Part shown: in pieces, positions 1 through 6,228 of the stretch
Layout of the letters: every line of letters begins with the position of its first letter
How positions within the stretch are numbered: position 1 is the first letter of the stretch
Source: an uncultured Oribacterium sp.
GTDB taxonomy: Bacteria; Bacillota; Clostridia; Lachnospirales; Lachnospiraceae
NCBI GenBank assembly: GCA_938030845.1
Contig: CALHIC010000543.1
Coordinates: 1-8,617 of the forward strand
Direction of reading: 5' to 3'
DNA: 8,617 nucleotides
Notes under the pieces: generated by a model
Seen by the model: only the letters and a program-made list of their open reading frames with translations
Told to the model about the DNA's origin: nothing
Database searches by the model: none
Translations under genes and position numbers: made by a program

Positions 1-827
1 ATCCTTACGGCATAAAGCCCCTGTGCTTCGGGAAGCTGAAGAATACCTTTATTGCGGTTTCCGAAAGCTGCGCCTTGGATGCCATGAATGGGGAATTTTT
101 ACAGGATGTGGAGCCGGGAACAATACTTCTGGTAGAAAATGGGGATTATTCCGTTCATCATTTTTCGCAAAAGCCCCATCATCTTTGCCTCTTTGAGATG
201 ATTTATATTGCCCGACATGACTCTGTAATCGATGGCGTGAGCGTTTATCAGGCGCGCTATAAGACAGGAGAGAGACTTTATGAGGAGTGTCCGACAGATG
301 GGGATATTGTTATCGGCTCTCCGGATTCCGGTTTGATTGCGGCAAAGGGCTATGCAAAGGCATCGGGAATTCCCTTTGTGGACGGAATTTTGAAGAATCG
401 TTACATTCAAAGAACCTTCATTAAACCCACCCAGGAAGAAAGAGTCAGCAGTGTCAACATCAAGTTAAATGCGATTAAAGAAAATCTGCAGGATAAACGG
501 GTTATTTTGGTGGATGATTCCATCGTTCGCGGAACCACCATAAAGAGAATCATCAAGATTTTAAAGGAGGCAGGGGCGAAGGAGGTACATATCCGGATTG
601 CCAGCCCCAAGGTGCTTTCCAATGATTTCTATGCCATTGATATTCCGAAGACGGAGCAGCTGATCGGCTACAACAATACGGTGGAAGAGGTTCGGGACTA
701 TATCGGCTGTGACAGCCTCTATTATCTGAGTCTGGAGGGGCTGGAAGATTGCTGTGGCAATAAGGGCTATTATGAAAAATATTTTACAGGAGTGGATATT
801 TTCCAGGAGGAGGCAGTATGTCACTAA
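1..827 (+). CDS. purF: Amidophosphoribosyltransferase (glutamine PRPP amidotransferase), 3' part
   Basis: First committed step of purine synthesis: PRPP plus glutamine gives 5-phosphoribosylamine in the cytoplasm. The gene is cut by the left edge. The open frame runs from base 3 with no start in view, and 274 residues remain of a family usually about 470 long. The N-terminal glutaminase domain with its catalytic cysteine is therefore absent from the window. The ATG at 75 is internal, because family-like sequence (PYGIKPLCFGKLKNTF, then SESCALDAMNG) precedes it. Visible phosphoribosyltransferase-domain motifs are ARHDSVIDGVSVYQAR, GSPDSGLIAAKGYAKASGIPF, KNRYIQRTFIKPTQEER and the PRPP loop VILVDDSIVRGTT (codons around 500-540). 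The C-terminal helix region CDSLYYLSLEGLE is also typical. Of the four cysteines that bind the iron-sulfur cluster in Bacillus-type PurF, only one (codon 186-188) seems kept. The others align with Asp (624-626), Tyr (771-773) and Tyr (780-782). It ends in TAA, 10 bases inside purM. Confidence 0.97.
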   Translation, partial: PYGIKPLCFGKLKNTFIAVSESCALDAMNGEFLQDVEPGTILLVENGDYSVHHFSQKPHHLCLFEMIYIARHDSVIDGVSVYQARYKTGERLYEECPTDGDIVIGSPDSGLIAAKGYAKASGIPFVDGILKNRYIQRTFIKPTQEERVSSVNIKLNAIKENLQDKRVILVDDSIVRGTTIKRIIKILKEAGAKEVHIRIASPKVLSNDFYAIDIPKTEQLIGYNNTVEEVRDYIGCDSLYYLSLEGLEDCCGNKGYYEKYFTGVDIFQEEAVCH

Positions 828-1834
828 GCTATAAGGAGGCGGGAGTCGACAAGGAGCAGGGCTACAAAGAGGTAGGACTGATTAAGAAATTCATCAAAGA
901 GACCTATACCCCCGGTGTTTTATCGGATTTGGGGGGCTTTTCAGGCCTGTTTTCCTTGGAACAGGAAAAGCTTTCCCATCCTGTCCTGGTATCCGGTACA
1001 GACGGTGTGGGCACAAAAGTGGTACTGGCGCAGAAGCTGGACAGACACAAAACCATCGGTATTGACTGCGTGGCCATGTGTGTGAATGACATTCTTTGTC
1101 AGGGCGCAAAGCCTTTATTTTTCTTAGATTATATCGCCTGCGGGAAGCTTGATGCTGAGAAAATGGCGGGGATTGTGGAAGGTGTTGCGGAAGGCTGTAA
1201 AAGAGCCGGTGCGGCTTTAATCGGAGGAGAAACGGCGGAAATGCCCGGGGTGTACCGGGAAGAGGACTATGACCTTGCCGGATTTGCTGTGGGGATTGTT
1301 GACCGGGAGAAGATTATTGACGGAAAGAAGAAGGTGGAAGAAGGAGACCTGATCTTGGCACTTCCCTCTTCCGGAATCCACAGCAACGGCTTTTCTCTGG
1401 TTCGGAAAATCATTTTTGACAAGATGCACTTGGATTTGGAAAAGGAGCAGCTTTCCGGCGAGTCTTTGGCAGATATTTTACTCACACCCACTCGCATCTA
1501 TGTTCGGGAAGTGCTTCCGGTTCTCCATGCAGTAGATGTGCATGCCATGGCCCACATTACCGGAGGAGGCTTGCCGGAGAATCTGCCCCGAGTTTTACCG
1601 GAGGGACTTTCTGTGGTAATCGAAGAAAGCACTTTGCCCCGTCTTCCTATTTTTAGCAAATTACAGGAGTGGGGAGAATTAAGTCGGGAGGAAATGTTCG
1701 GCACCTTCAATATGGGAGTAGGCTTTACCCTTTTTGTAAGGCAAGAGGATGAGAAGAAAGTTTTATCCATGCTTCCGGAGGCAGGGCGAATCGGAGAAGT
1801 GGTGAGAGGAAAGGGAGAAGTGACAATTCGGTAG
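818..1834 (+). CDS. purM: Phosphoribosylformylglycinamidine cyclo-ligase (AIR synthetase)
   Basis: ATP-dependent ring closure of FGAM to 5-aminoimidazole ribonucleotide (AIR). The protein has 338 residues, close to the usual 340-350, so it looks complete. Motifs in order: YKEAGVDKEQGYKEVGLIK at the N-terminus, GGFSGLFSL, GTDGVGTK (residues 60-67), CVNDILCQGAKPLFFLDY, the nucleotide-site stretch GGETAEMPG (136-144), SGIHSNGFSLVRK (from about 185), HITGGGLPENLPR (from 246) and MFGTFNMGVGF. The ATG at 818 is chosen because AGGAGG lies at 805-810, seven bases upstream, and the family N-terminus fits. The 10-base overlap with purF suggests translational coupling. The last six codons (GEVTIR) and the TAG stop form the first copy of a 26-bp repeat that continues into the spacer behind the gene. 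Confidence 0.98.
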   Translation: MSLSYKEAGVDKEQGYKEVGLIKKFIKETYTPGVLSDLGGFSGLFSLEQEKLSHPVLVSGTDGVGTKVVLAQKLDRHKTIGIDCVAMCVNDILCQGAKPLFFLDYIACGKLDAEKMAGIVEGVAEGCKRAGAALIGGETAEMPGVYREEDYDLAGFAVGIVDREKIIDGKKKVEEGDLILALPSSGIHSNGFSLVRKIIFDKMHLDLEKEQLSGESLADILLTPTRIYVREVLPVLHAVDVHAMAHITGGGLPENLPRVLPEGLSVVIEESTLPRLPIFSKLQEWGELSREEMFGTFNMGVGFTLFVRQEDEKKVLSMLPEAGRIGEVVRGKGEVTIR

Positions 1835-1842
1835 GCACCGAA
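1827..1842 (+). other. Small hairpin over the purM stop codon (first copy)
   Basis: TTCGGT (1827-1832) and ACCGAA (1837-1842) are perfect reverse complements around a four-base loop, AGGC. The purM TAG stop (1832-1834) lies at the junction of the 5' arm and the loop. It spans the boundary of repeat units 1 and 2. There is no T-run behind it, so it is not an intrinsic terminator. A role in mRNA stability or in limiting read-through is possible but unproven. Confidence 0.5.
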
Positions 1843-1878
1843 GAAGTGAGCATTGAGTAGACGCAGGAGAAGTGAACA

Positions 1879-1894
1879 TTCGGTAGGCACCGAA
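1879..1894 (+). other. Small hairpin in the purM-purL spacer (second copy)
   Basis: This is the same 6-bp stem and AGGC loop as at 1827-1842, exactly 52 bases further on, over the boundary of repeat units 3 and 4. Arms are 1879-1884 and 1889-1894. It is identical in both arms and loop, although neighbouring repeat bases have changed. No T-run follows. Its presence follows automatically from the tandem repeat, so function is not implied. Confidence 0.5.
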
Positions 1895-1915
1895 GAAGTG
1901 ACAATGGAATAGACG

Positions 1916-1930
1916 CCGGAGAATTTCCGG
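1916..1930 (+). other. Short hairpin ahead of the purL ribosome binding site
   Basis: CCGGA (1916-1920) pairs with TCCGG (1926-1930) around a five-base loop, GAATT. It begins at the end of repeat unit 4 and lies 15 bases before the purine-rich ribosome binding region of purL. There is no T-tract. With only 5 bp it could arise by chance, and I assign no function. Confidence 0.35.
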
Positions 1931-1945
1931 TACTTAATATGTGGG

Positions 1946-1954
1946 AAAAGGTGG
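1946..1954 (+). promoter_or_regulatory. Ribosome binding site of purL
   Basis: AAAAGGTGG ends three bases before the ATG at 1958. It is a less perfect and closer-spaced Shine-Dalgarno match than those of purM, purH and purD. purL is also not overlapped by the upstream gene, so its initiation cannot rely on stop-start coupling with purM. The site supports 1958 as the start, as no other in-frame start lies nearby upstream. Confidence 0.55.
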
Positions 1955-1957
1955 ACT

Positions 1958-4900
1958 ATGGATAAACGTATTTTTGTACGAAAGAGAGAGCAGTACCGGC
2001 AGGAAGAGGAAAAACTGGTAGAGGAATTGTTCCGCAGCCTTTCTATCCCTGTGGAAAGCGCGGACATTTACCAAATCTATGATGTGTATTCTATTGAAGA
2101 AGAAGTATTGAAACGGGCGGAGCAGTCCGTGTTTTCCGAGGTGATGGTGAACGAAGTTTTCGAAGAGCTGCCCCTTCAGAAAGGCTTTTATTTTGCCTAT
2201 GAAACCTTGCCGGCACAGTTTGACCAGCGGGCAGACAGTGCGATGCAGTGTATTCGACTCCTGGATGCGGAAAGTAAGGCGTTTGTGCGCTCCGGAACCT
2301 TGCTTCTTTTTGACCGTAGACTCAGCCCTTCGGAATTGGAGAAGATTTCGAAGTTTTTGGTGAACCCCATTGAGTCCCAAGAGAAGGATCTGTCCCTTCT
2401 TTCTTTCTCGCCGGATGCAGAGAGAAAAGCAATGCGGGATATGAGCGGTTTCCGGGGGCTTACAAAGGAGGAACTCTCCTCTTTAAAGGAGGAGATGAAT
2501 CTTTCCCTTCTGATGGAAGATCTCCTCTTTATTCAGGAATTTTTCAGAGAAGAAGAAAGAGACCCAAGCGAAACGGAGCTTTATGTCTTGGATTGTTACT
2601 GGAGCGATCACTGTCGGCATACCACATTTGAGACGGAGCTGGACAAGATTTCCGTGGAGTCTAAGCATTTTCAGAAGGAAATGGAAGAGGCTCTGCAGGA
2701 ATACTTAAGCCTTCGAAAAGAACTGGGGACGGAGAAGCCTGTTACCCTGATGGATATGGCGACCATTGTGGGAAAGTATCATCGAATCATTCTAAAGGAT
2801 CAAACCGTGGAAGTCAGTTCCGAGAATAATGCCTGCTCCTTCTTTACGACCGTGGAACATGAGGGAAAGGAAGAGAAGTGGCTGATTCAGTTCAAAAATG
2901 AAACCCACAACCATCCGACGGAAATTGAGCCCTTTGGGGGAGCCAGTACTTGTATCGGCGGTGCGATTCGGGATCCCTTATCCGGACGAAGCTTTGTCTA
3001 CCAGGCAATGCGGATCAGCGGTGCGGGAAATGTCCTGGAAGGGCGGGAGAAGACCCTTCCCAATAAGCTTCCTCAGGCGGAGATTTCGAAGAAAGCCATG
3101 CAGGGCTATTCCTCTTACGGAAATCAAATCGGCCTTGCCACCAGCTTCATACGGGAGTTGTATGATGATTCTTATGTAGCGAAGCACATGGAGGTGGGCG
3201 CGGTAGTGGGAGCAAGTCCGGCAGAAAATGTGCGAAGAGAGCTTCCAAAGCCGGGAGACCCGGTGGTGGTCATTGGCGGACGAACCGGCCGGGATGGAAT
3301 CCAGGGAGCCTCCGGTTCCAGTGTTGTGCATACCAGCAGCTCTTTACACACCATGGCGTCCCAGGTACAGAAGGGCAATGCCCCGGAAGAACGGAAGATT
3401 CAAAGACTTTTCCGTCGTCCGGAAGTCTCCCGCCTGATTAAAAAATGTAATGACTTCGGTGCCGGCGGGGTGGCCGTTGCTATCGGAGAAATCAGTCCCG
3501 GTATGGAGATTCATTTGGATAAGGTGCTTCTTAAGTATCAGGGCTTAAATGCCACGGAAATCGCCATCAGTGAATCTCAGGAAAGAATGGCGGTGGTGGT
3601 TTCGGAAAAGGACTACGCATCATTCGTCAAAGCCTGTGAAGAGGAAAATATTGAATATGCCCATGTGGCCACCGTGACCGATCGAAACCGACTGGAAATG
3701 TATATGGGAAAAGAAAGGGTGGTGGACTTAAAGGCATCTTTCTTAGAAACCTCCGGGGTGCGGCAGCATAGAGAGGCAATTCTAACGGATCATCAGAAAG
3801 AAAATCCCTTTCTCCATCAGGACTTTCATAAAGAGCGGGCAGTACAAGAGCTTTCGGAGAAAAATGTGGCGTCTCAAAAGGGACTTGCTACGAACTTTGA
3901 CAGCAGTATCGGGGCAACAACGGTGCTAATGCCCTTTACTGGAAAAGAAGAATTAAGCCCGGTGCAGGCCTCCGTGCAGGCACTTCCCACTTTAGGCTTT
4001 GATAGTGATGTGGCGACTGTATTAACTTACGGCTTTATTCCGAGGATTTCCCACTATTCTCCCTTTTTATCCGCGCTTTATTCGGTTCTTCTCTCCGTGG
4101 CAAAGGTCTATGCGGTAGGAGGAGATAGAAAGACCCTCTATCTTTCTTGTCAGGAGTACTTCGAGAAGCTGGGAACAGATAGCAAGAAGTGGGGCATGGC
4201 GACGGAAGCGTTGCTCGGCGCATTGCACGCCGAGAGAGCTTTGGGGATTTCCGCTATCGGGGGAAAGGACAGTATGTCCGGTACCTTTAATGATCTCCAT
4301 GTGGTAGAAACCCTGATTTCCTTTGCCTGTAGTACAGTGAAAATAGAAGAGGTGCTTACACCGGAGTTGAAAAACTGCGGAAACACCTTATATTTCCTGC
4401 CGGTCGTAAAGGACGAGAGAGGCTTTCCGAATATAGCGGAGACGGTAGCCCAGTATGATCTCCTGCACCGCTATATTTCGGAGAAAAAGGTTTGTTCCGT
4501 CTATGTTTTGGAGGAAGGCTCCGCCTTTTCCGCCCTTTACAAGATGGCAGTAGGAAATGATTTAGGTTTTCACGTTACGATGGAAGACCTTGCAGACTTT
4601 CAGCCGGGCTCCATGGTTATTGAAGCGAGTGCTTCCGACCTTCCGTTCCGTAAGATCGGAACGGTGGAAGAGGACATTCTTGCGAATGGAGAAACATTCG
4701 ATAAGGAGACTTTGCGAAGAACCTATACCGGCACCTTTGAAAAGCTTTATCCGGAGTATGTGAATTTGGAGAAGGGAAATTGCGAGAACCTGTCCAAAGA
4801 GACGGAAAGAGAGTTTTTCTCTCCGGAAAAGGTGGATCAGGTGAAAGTTCTGATTCCCGTCTTCCCTGGAACGAATTGCGAGTATGACAGTGCCCGTGCC

Positions 4901-5629
4901 TTCCAAAAGGAGGGGGCAGAGGTGGAAACGGTTATTATCCGGAATAAAAGAGAGCAGGATTTAAAGGAAAGCATGGAAGAGTTTGTGGAGAAGTTAAGGG
5001 GCGCCCATATCCTGATGTTTGTGGGGGGCTTTTCCAGTGGAGATGAACCGGACGGCTCTGCCAAGTTTATTGTGAATTTCCTGAGAAATGAGAAGGTGAA
5101 AGAGGCGGTTCATAGCCATTTAAAGAAAAAACGTCTCATCCTTGGAATCTGTAACGGCTTCCAAGCTCTCTTAAAATCCGGTTTACTTCCCTATGGAGAG
5201 ATTCGGGATTTAACCGAGGAGGATTTAACGCTATACCATAATGACTGTATGCACCATGTATCCACTACCGCCTTTACCAGGGTGTCCAATACGAACAGTG
5301 CGTGGACCCGGCATTTCCGCTTAGGAGAGATGCATGACGTGGTATTTTCTCATGGCGAAGGGAAGCTCATGGGGAAATCCATTGAGAAGTGGAAGCATCT
5401 TGCAGCGTTCCAGTATGCGGACTTTGACGGAAATGCAAGCCTGAACGGAAAGTTCAACCCCAACGGCTCTTTGTACGGTATCGAGGGCATGGCTTCGGAG
5501 GATGGCTTGATCCTCGGGAAAATGGGACACAGCGAACGCTATGGCGAGGGACTGTATCGGAATCGTCGAATTCCGAATCCCCAGAATCTGTTTTACAGCG
5601 GGGTACAGTATTTTAAGGGAGCAAAATGA
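1958..5629 (+). CDS. purL: Phosphoribosylformylglycinamidine synthase, single-chain form
   Basis: Converts FGAR, glutamine and ATP to FGAM. One 1,223-residue chain carries what Bacillus splits into PurS, PurL and PurQ; it is slightly shorter than the E. coli enzyme of about 1,295. Residues 1 to about 145 are the PurS-like N-terminus with FAYETLPAQFDQRADSA. A linker follows, with DCYWSDHCRHTTFETEL (W215, H218, H221). The first synthetase half has FKNETHNHPTEIEPFGG (from 312), GGASTCIGGAIRDP, GRDGIQGASGSS, NDFGAGGVAVAIGE (from 498) and GLNATEIAISESQERM. The second half has ATVLTYGFIPRIS and GGKDSMSGTF (from 768). The glutaminase domain begins near 960 (LIPVFPGTNCEYDSARAF). Its nucleophile is Cys1065 in LGICNGFQALL, with His1191 and Glu1193 in GKMGHSER completing the triad. 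All key residues are present. The stop TGA overlaps the purN start (ATGA), indicating coupling downstream. Confidence 0.98.
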   Translation: MDKRIFVRKREQYRQEEEKLVEELFRSLSIPVESADIYQIYDVYSIEEEVLKRAEQSVFSEVMVNEVFEELPLQKGFYFAYETLPAQFDQRADSAMQCIRLLDAESKAFVRSGTLLLFDRRLSPSELEKISKFLVNPIESQEKDLSLLSFSPDAERKAMRDMSGFRGLTKEELSSLKEEMNLSLLMEDLLFIQEFFREEERDPSETELYVLDCYWSDHCRHTTFETELDKISVESKHFQKEMEEALQEYLSLRKELGTEKPVTLMDMATIVGKYHRIILKDQTVEVSSENNACSFFTTVEHEGKEEKWLIQFKNETHNHPTEIEPFGGASTCIGGAIRDPLSGRSFVYQAMRISGAGNVLEGREKTLPNKLPQAEISKKAMQGYSSYGNQIGLATSFIRELYDDSYVAKHMEVGAVVGASPAENVRRELPKPGDPVVVIGGRTGRDGIQGASGSSVVHTSSSLHTMASQVQKGNAPEERKIQRLFRRPEVSRLIKKCNDFGAGGVAVAIGEISPGMEIHLDKVLLKYQGLNATEIAISESQERMAVVVSEKDYASFVKACEEENIEYAHVATVTDRNRLEMYMGKERVVDLKASFLETSGVRQHREAILTDHQKENPFLHQDFHKERAVQELSEKNVASQKGLATNFDSSIGATTVLMPFTGKEELSPVQASVQALPTLGFDSDVATVLTYGFIPRISHYSPFLSALYSVLLSVAKVYAVGGDRKTLYLSCQEYFEKLGTDSKKWGMATEALLGALHAERALGISAIGGKDSMSGTFNDLHVVETLISFACSTVKIEEVLTPELKNCGNTLYFLPVVKDERGFPNIAETVAQYDLLHRYISEKKVCSVYVLEEGSAFSALYKMAVGNDLGFHVTMEDLADFQPGSMVIEASASDLPFRKIGTVEEDILANGETFDKETLRRTYTGTFEKLYPEYVNLEKGNCENLSKETEREFFSPEKVDQVKVLIPVFPGTNCEYDSARAFQKEGAEVETVIIRNKREQDLKESMEEFVEKLRGAHILMFVGGFSSGDEPDGSAKFIVNFLRNEKVKEAVHSHLKKKRLILGICNGFQALLKSGLLPYGEIRDLTEEDLTLYHNDCMHHVSTTAFTRVSNTNSAWTRHFRLGEMHDVVFSHGEGKLMGKSIEKWKHLAAFQYADFDGNASLNGKFNPNGSLYGIEGMASEDGLILGKMGHSERYGEGLYRNRRIPNPQNLFYSGVQYFKGAK

Positions 5630-6228
5630 AGAAAATAGCAGTATTTATTTCGGGAGGGGGAACGGACTTACAGTCGCTTATTGACAATGTGCATGAAAAG
5701 AGCGGCGTAATCAGCCTTGTGGTTTCCAGTCGGGGGGATGCCTATGGACTGGAAAGAGCGAAGGCAGTGGGAATAGAGACCATGGTGCTTCCGAAAGGGG
5801 ACTATGACAGCGCGCTTTTGGAAGAGTTGAAAAAGAGAGAAGTGGAGTGGATTGTGCTTGCCGGCTTTTTGAAGATACTCACACCAGCGTTTATCCGGCA
5901 TTTTCCCCGGCATATTGTAAATATTCATCCCTCTCTGATTCCGGCCTTCTCCGGTCCCGGGTTTTACGGGATGCGGGTGCATGAGGCGGTGTATCGTGCC
6001 GGCGTGAAATGGACCGGTGCGACGGTGCATTTTGTCAGTGAGGTAGTGGACGGCGGGGCAATCCTACTACAGGAGGTGGTTCCTGTTTTGGAAGCAGAGG
6101 GTCCGGAAGAGATTGCAGGAAAGGTCTTGGAAGTGGAGCACCGCATTCTACCGGCTGCAGTGAGAGCGTGTTTGGAAGATCGGGTGTTTTGGCAGGGAGA
6201 ACGTGCCTTTATTCGGGAGGAAGTATGA
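5626..6228 (+). CDS. purN: Phosphoribosylglycinamide formyltransferase (10-formyl-THF dependent)
   Basis: Transfers the formyl group of 10-formyltetrahydrofolate to GAR, giving FGAR. At 200 residues it has the usual length. The N-terminal phosphate-binding loop is ISGGGTDLQSLID (residues 8-19), where Asp14 stands in place of the Asn common in this loop. The catalytic region NIHPSLIPAF places Asn99 and His101 at the positions of E. coli Asn106 and His108. GFYGMRVHEAVYRAGVKWTG follows, then TVHFVSEVVDGG, whose Asp142 matches the catalytic Asp144 of E. coli. All three catalytic residues are therefore kept. The start ATG overlaps the purL stop by four bases, and AAGGGAG lies just upstream. The C-terminal end overlaps purH in the same way, so purL-purN-purH form a translationally coupled trio. 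Confidence 0.97.
   Translation: MKKIAVFISGGGTDLQSLIDNVHEKSGVISLVVSSRGDAYGLERAKAVGIETMVLPKGDYDSALLEELKKREVEWIVLAGFLKILTPAFIRHFPRHIVNIHPSLIPAFSGPGFYGMRVHEAVYRAGVKWTGATVHFVSEVVDGGAILLQEVVPVLEAEGPEEIAGKVLEVEHRILPAAVRACLEDRVFWQGERAFIREEV
6215..6220 (+). promoter_or_regulatory. Ribosome binding site that fixes the purH start
   Basis: GGGAGG lies four bases before the ATG at 6225. The same frame is open back to an ATG at 6168, but that start has no such site and would add 19 residues (MFGRSGVLAG...) unlike any PurH N-terminus while overlapping purN by 61 bases. The site and the family fit (MKTALISVFDKNGI) place the real start at 6225. Confidence 0.85.

Larger units (their letters stand above)
1814..1917 (+). 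repeat. Four-copy 26-bp tandem repeat at the purM 3' end
   Basis: Four adjacent 26-base units lie at 1814-1839, 1840-1865, 1866-1891 and 1892-1917. Units 1 and 3 begin GGAGAAGTGA and units 2 and 4 begin GAAGAAGTGA. All four have TAG at the same internal position. Read as two 52-base super-units (1814-1865 and 1866-1917), I count 45 of 52 identical bases. A fifth copy starts (GGAGAA, 1918-1923) and breaks off. Unit 1 is the end of purM itself (GEVTIR then stop). In the same register, units 2-4 would encode EEVSIE, GEVNIR and EEVTME, each followed by TAG. The pattern looks like duplication of the purM terminus, first giving a pair and then doubling the pair. That origin is inference; the repeat itself is read directly. 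Confidence 0.93.

Noticed and set aside
75..827. ATG at 75 as the start of a 250-residue protein
   Set aside because: The frame is open back to the left edge and codes for family-like PurF sequence before this ATG, so it is an internal methionine of a truncated gene.
1814..1917. CRISPR-like array
   Set aside because: The units are directly adjacent with no spacers between them, are only four in number, are degenerate, and overlap the coding end of purM.
1827..1930. Intrinsic terminator or attenuator between purM and purL
   Set aside because: The hairpins have only 5-6 bp and none is followed by a T-run. The genes on both sides belong to one pathway and should be co-transcribed.
1935..1940. 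TAATAT as a -10 box for a purL promoter
   Set aside because: The bases at the matching -35 distance (around 1912-1917, GACGCC) do not resemble TTGACA, and there is no extended -10 element.
1498..2067. Minus-strand open frame of 189 codons across the purM-purL junction
   Set aside because: It is antisense to well-supported purM and purL codons and the tandem repeat, has low-complexity Ser/Arg-rich content and resembles no family I know.
6168..6224. Upstream ATG giving a 524-residue PurH
   Set aside because: The extra 19 residues do not resemble any PurH N-terminus, there is no ribosome binding site there, and a strong one precedes the ATG at 6225.
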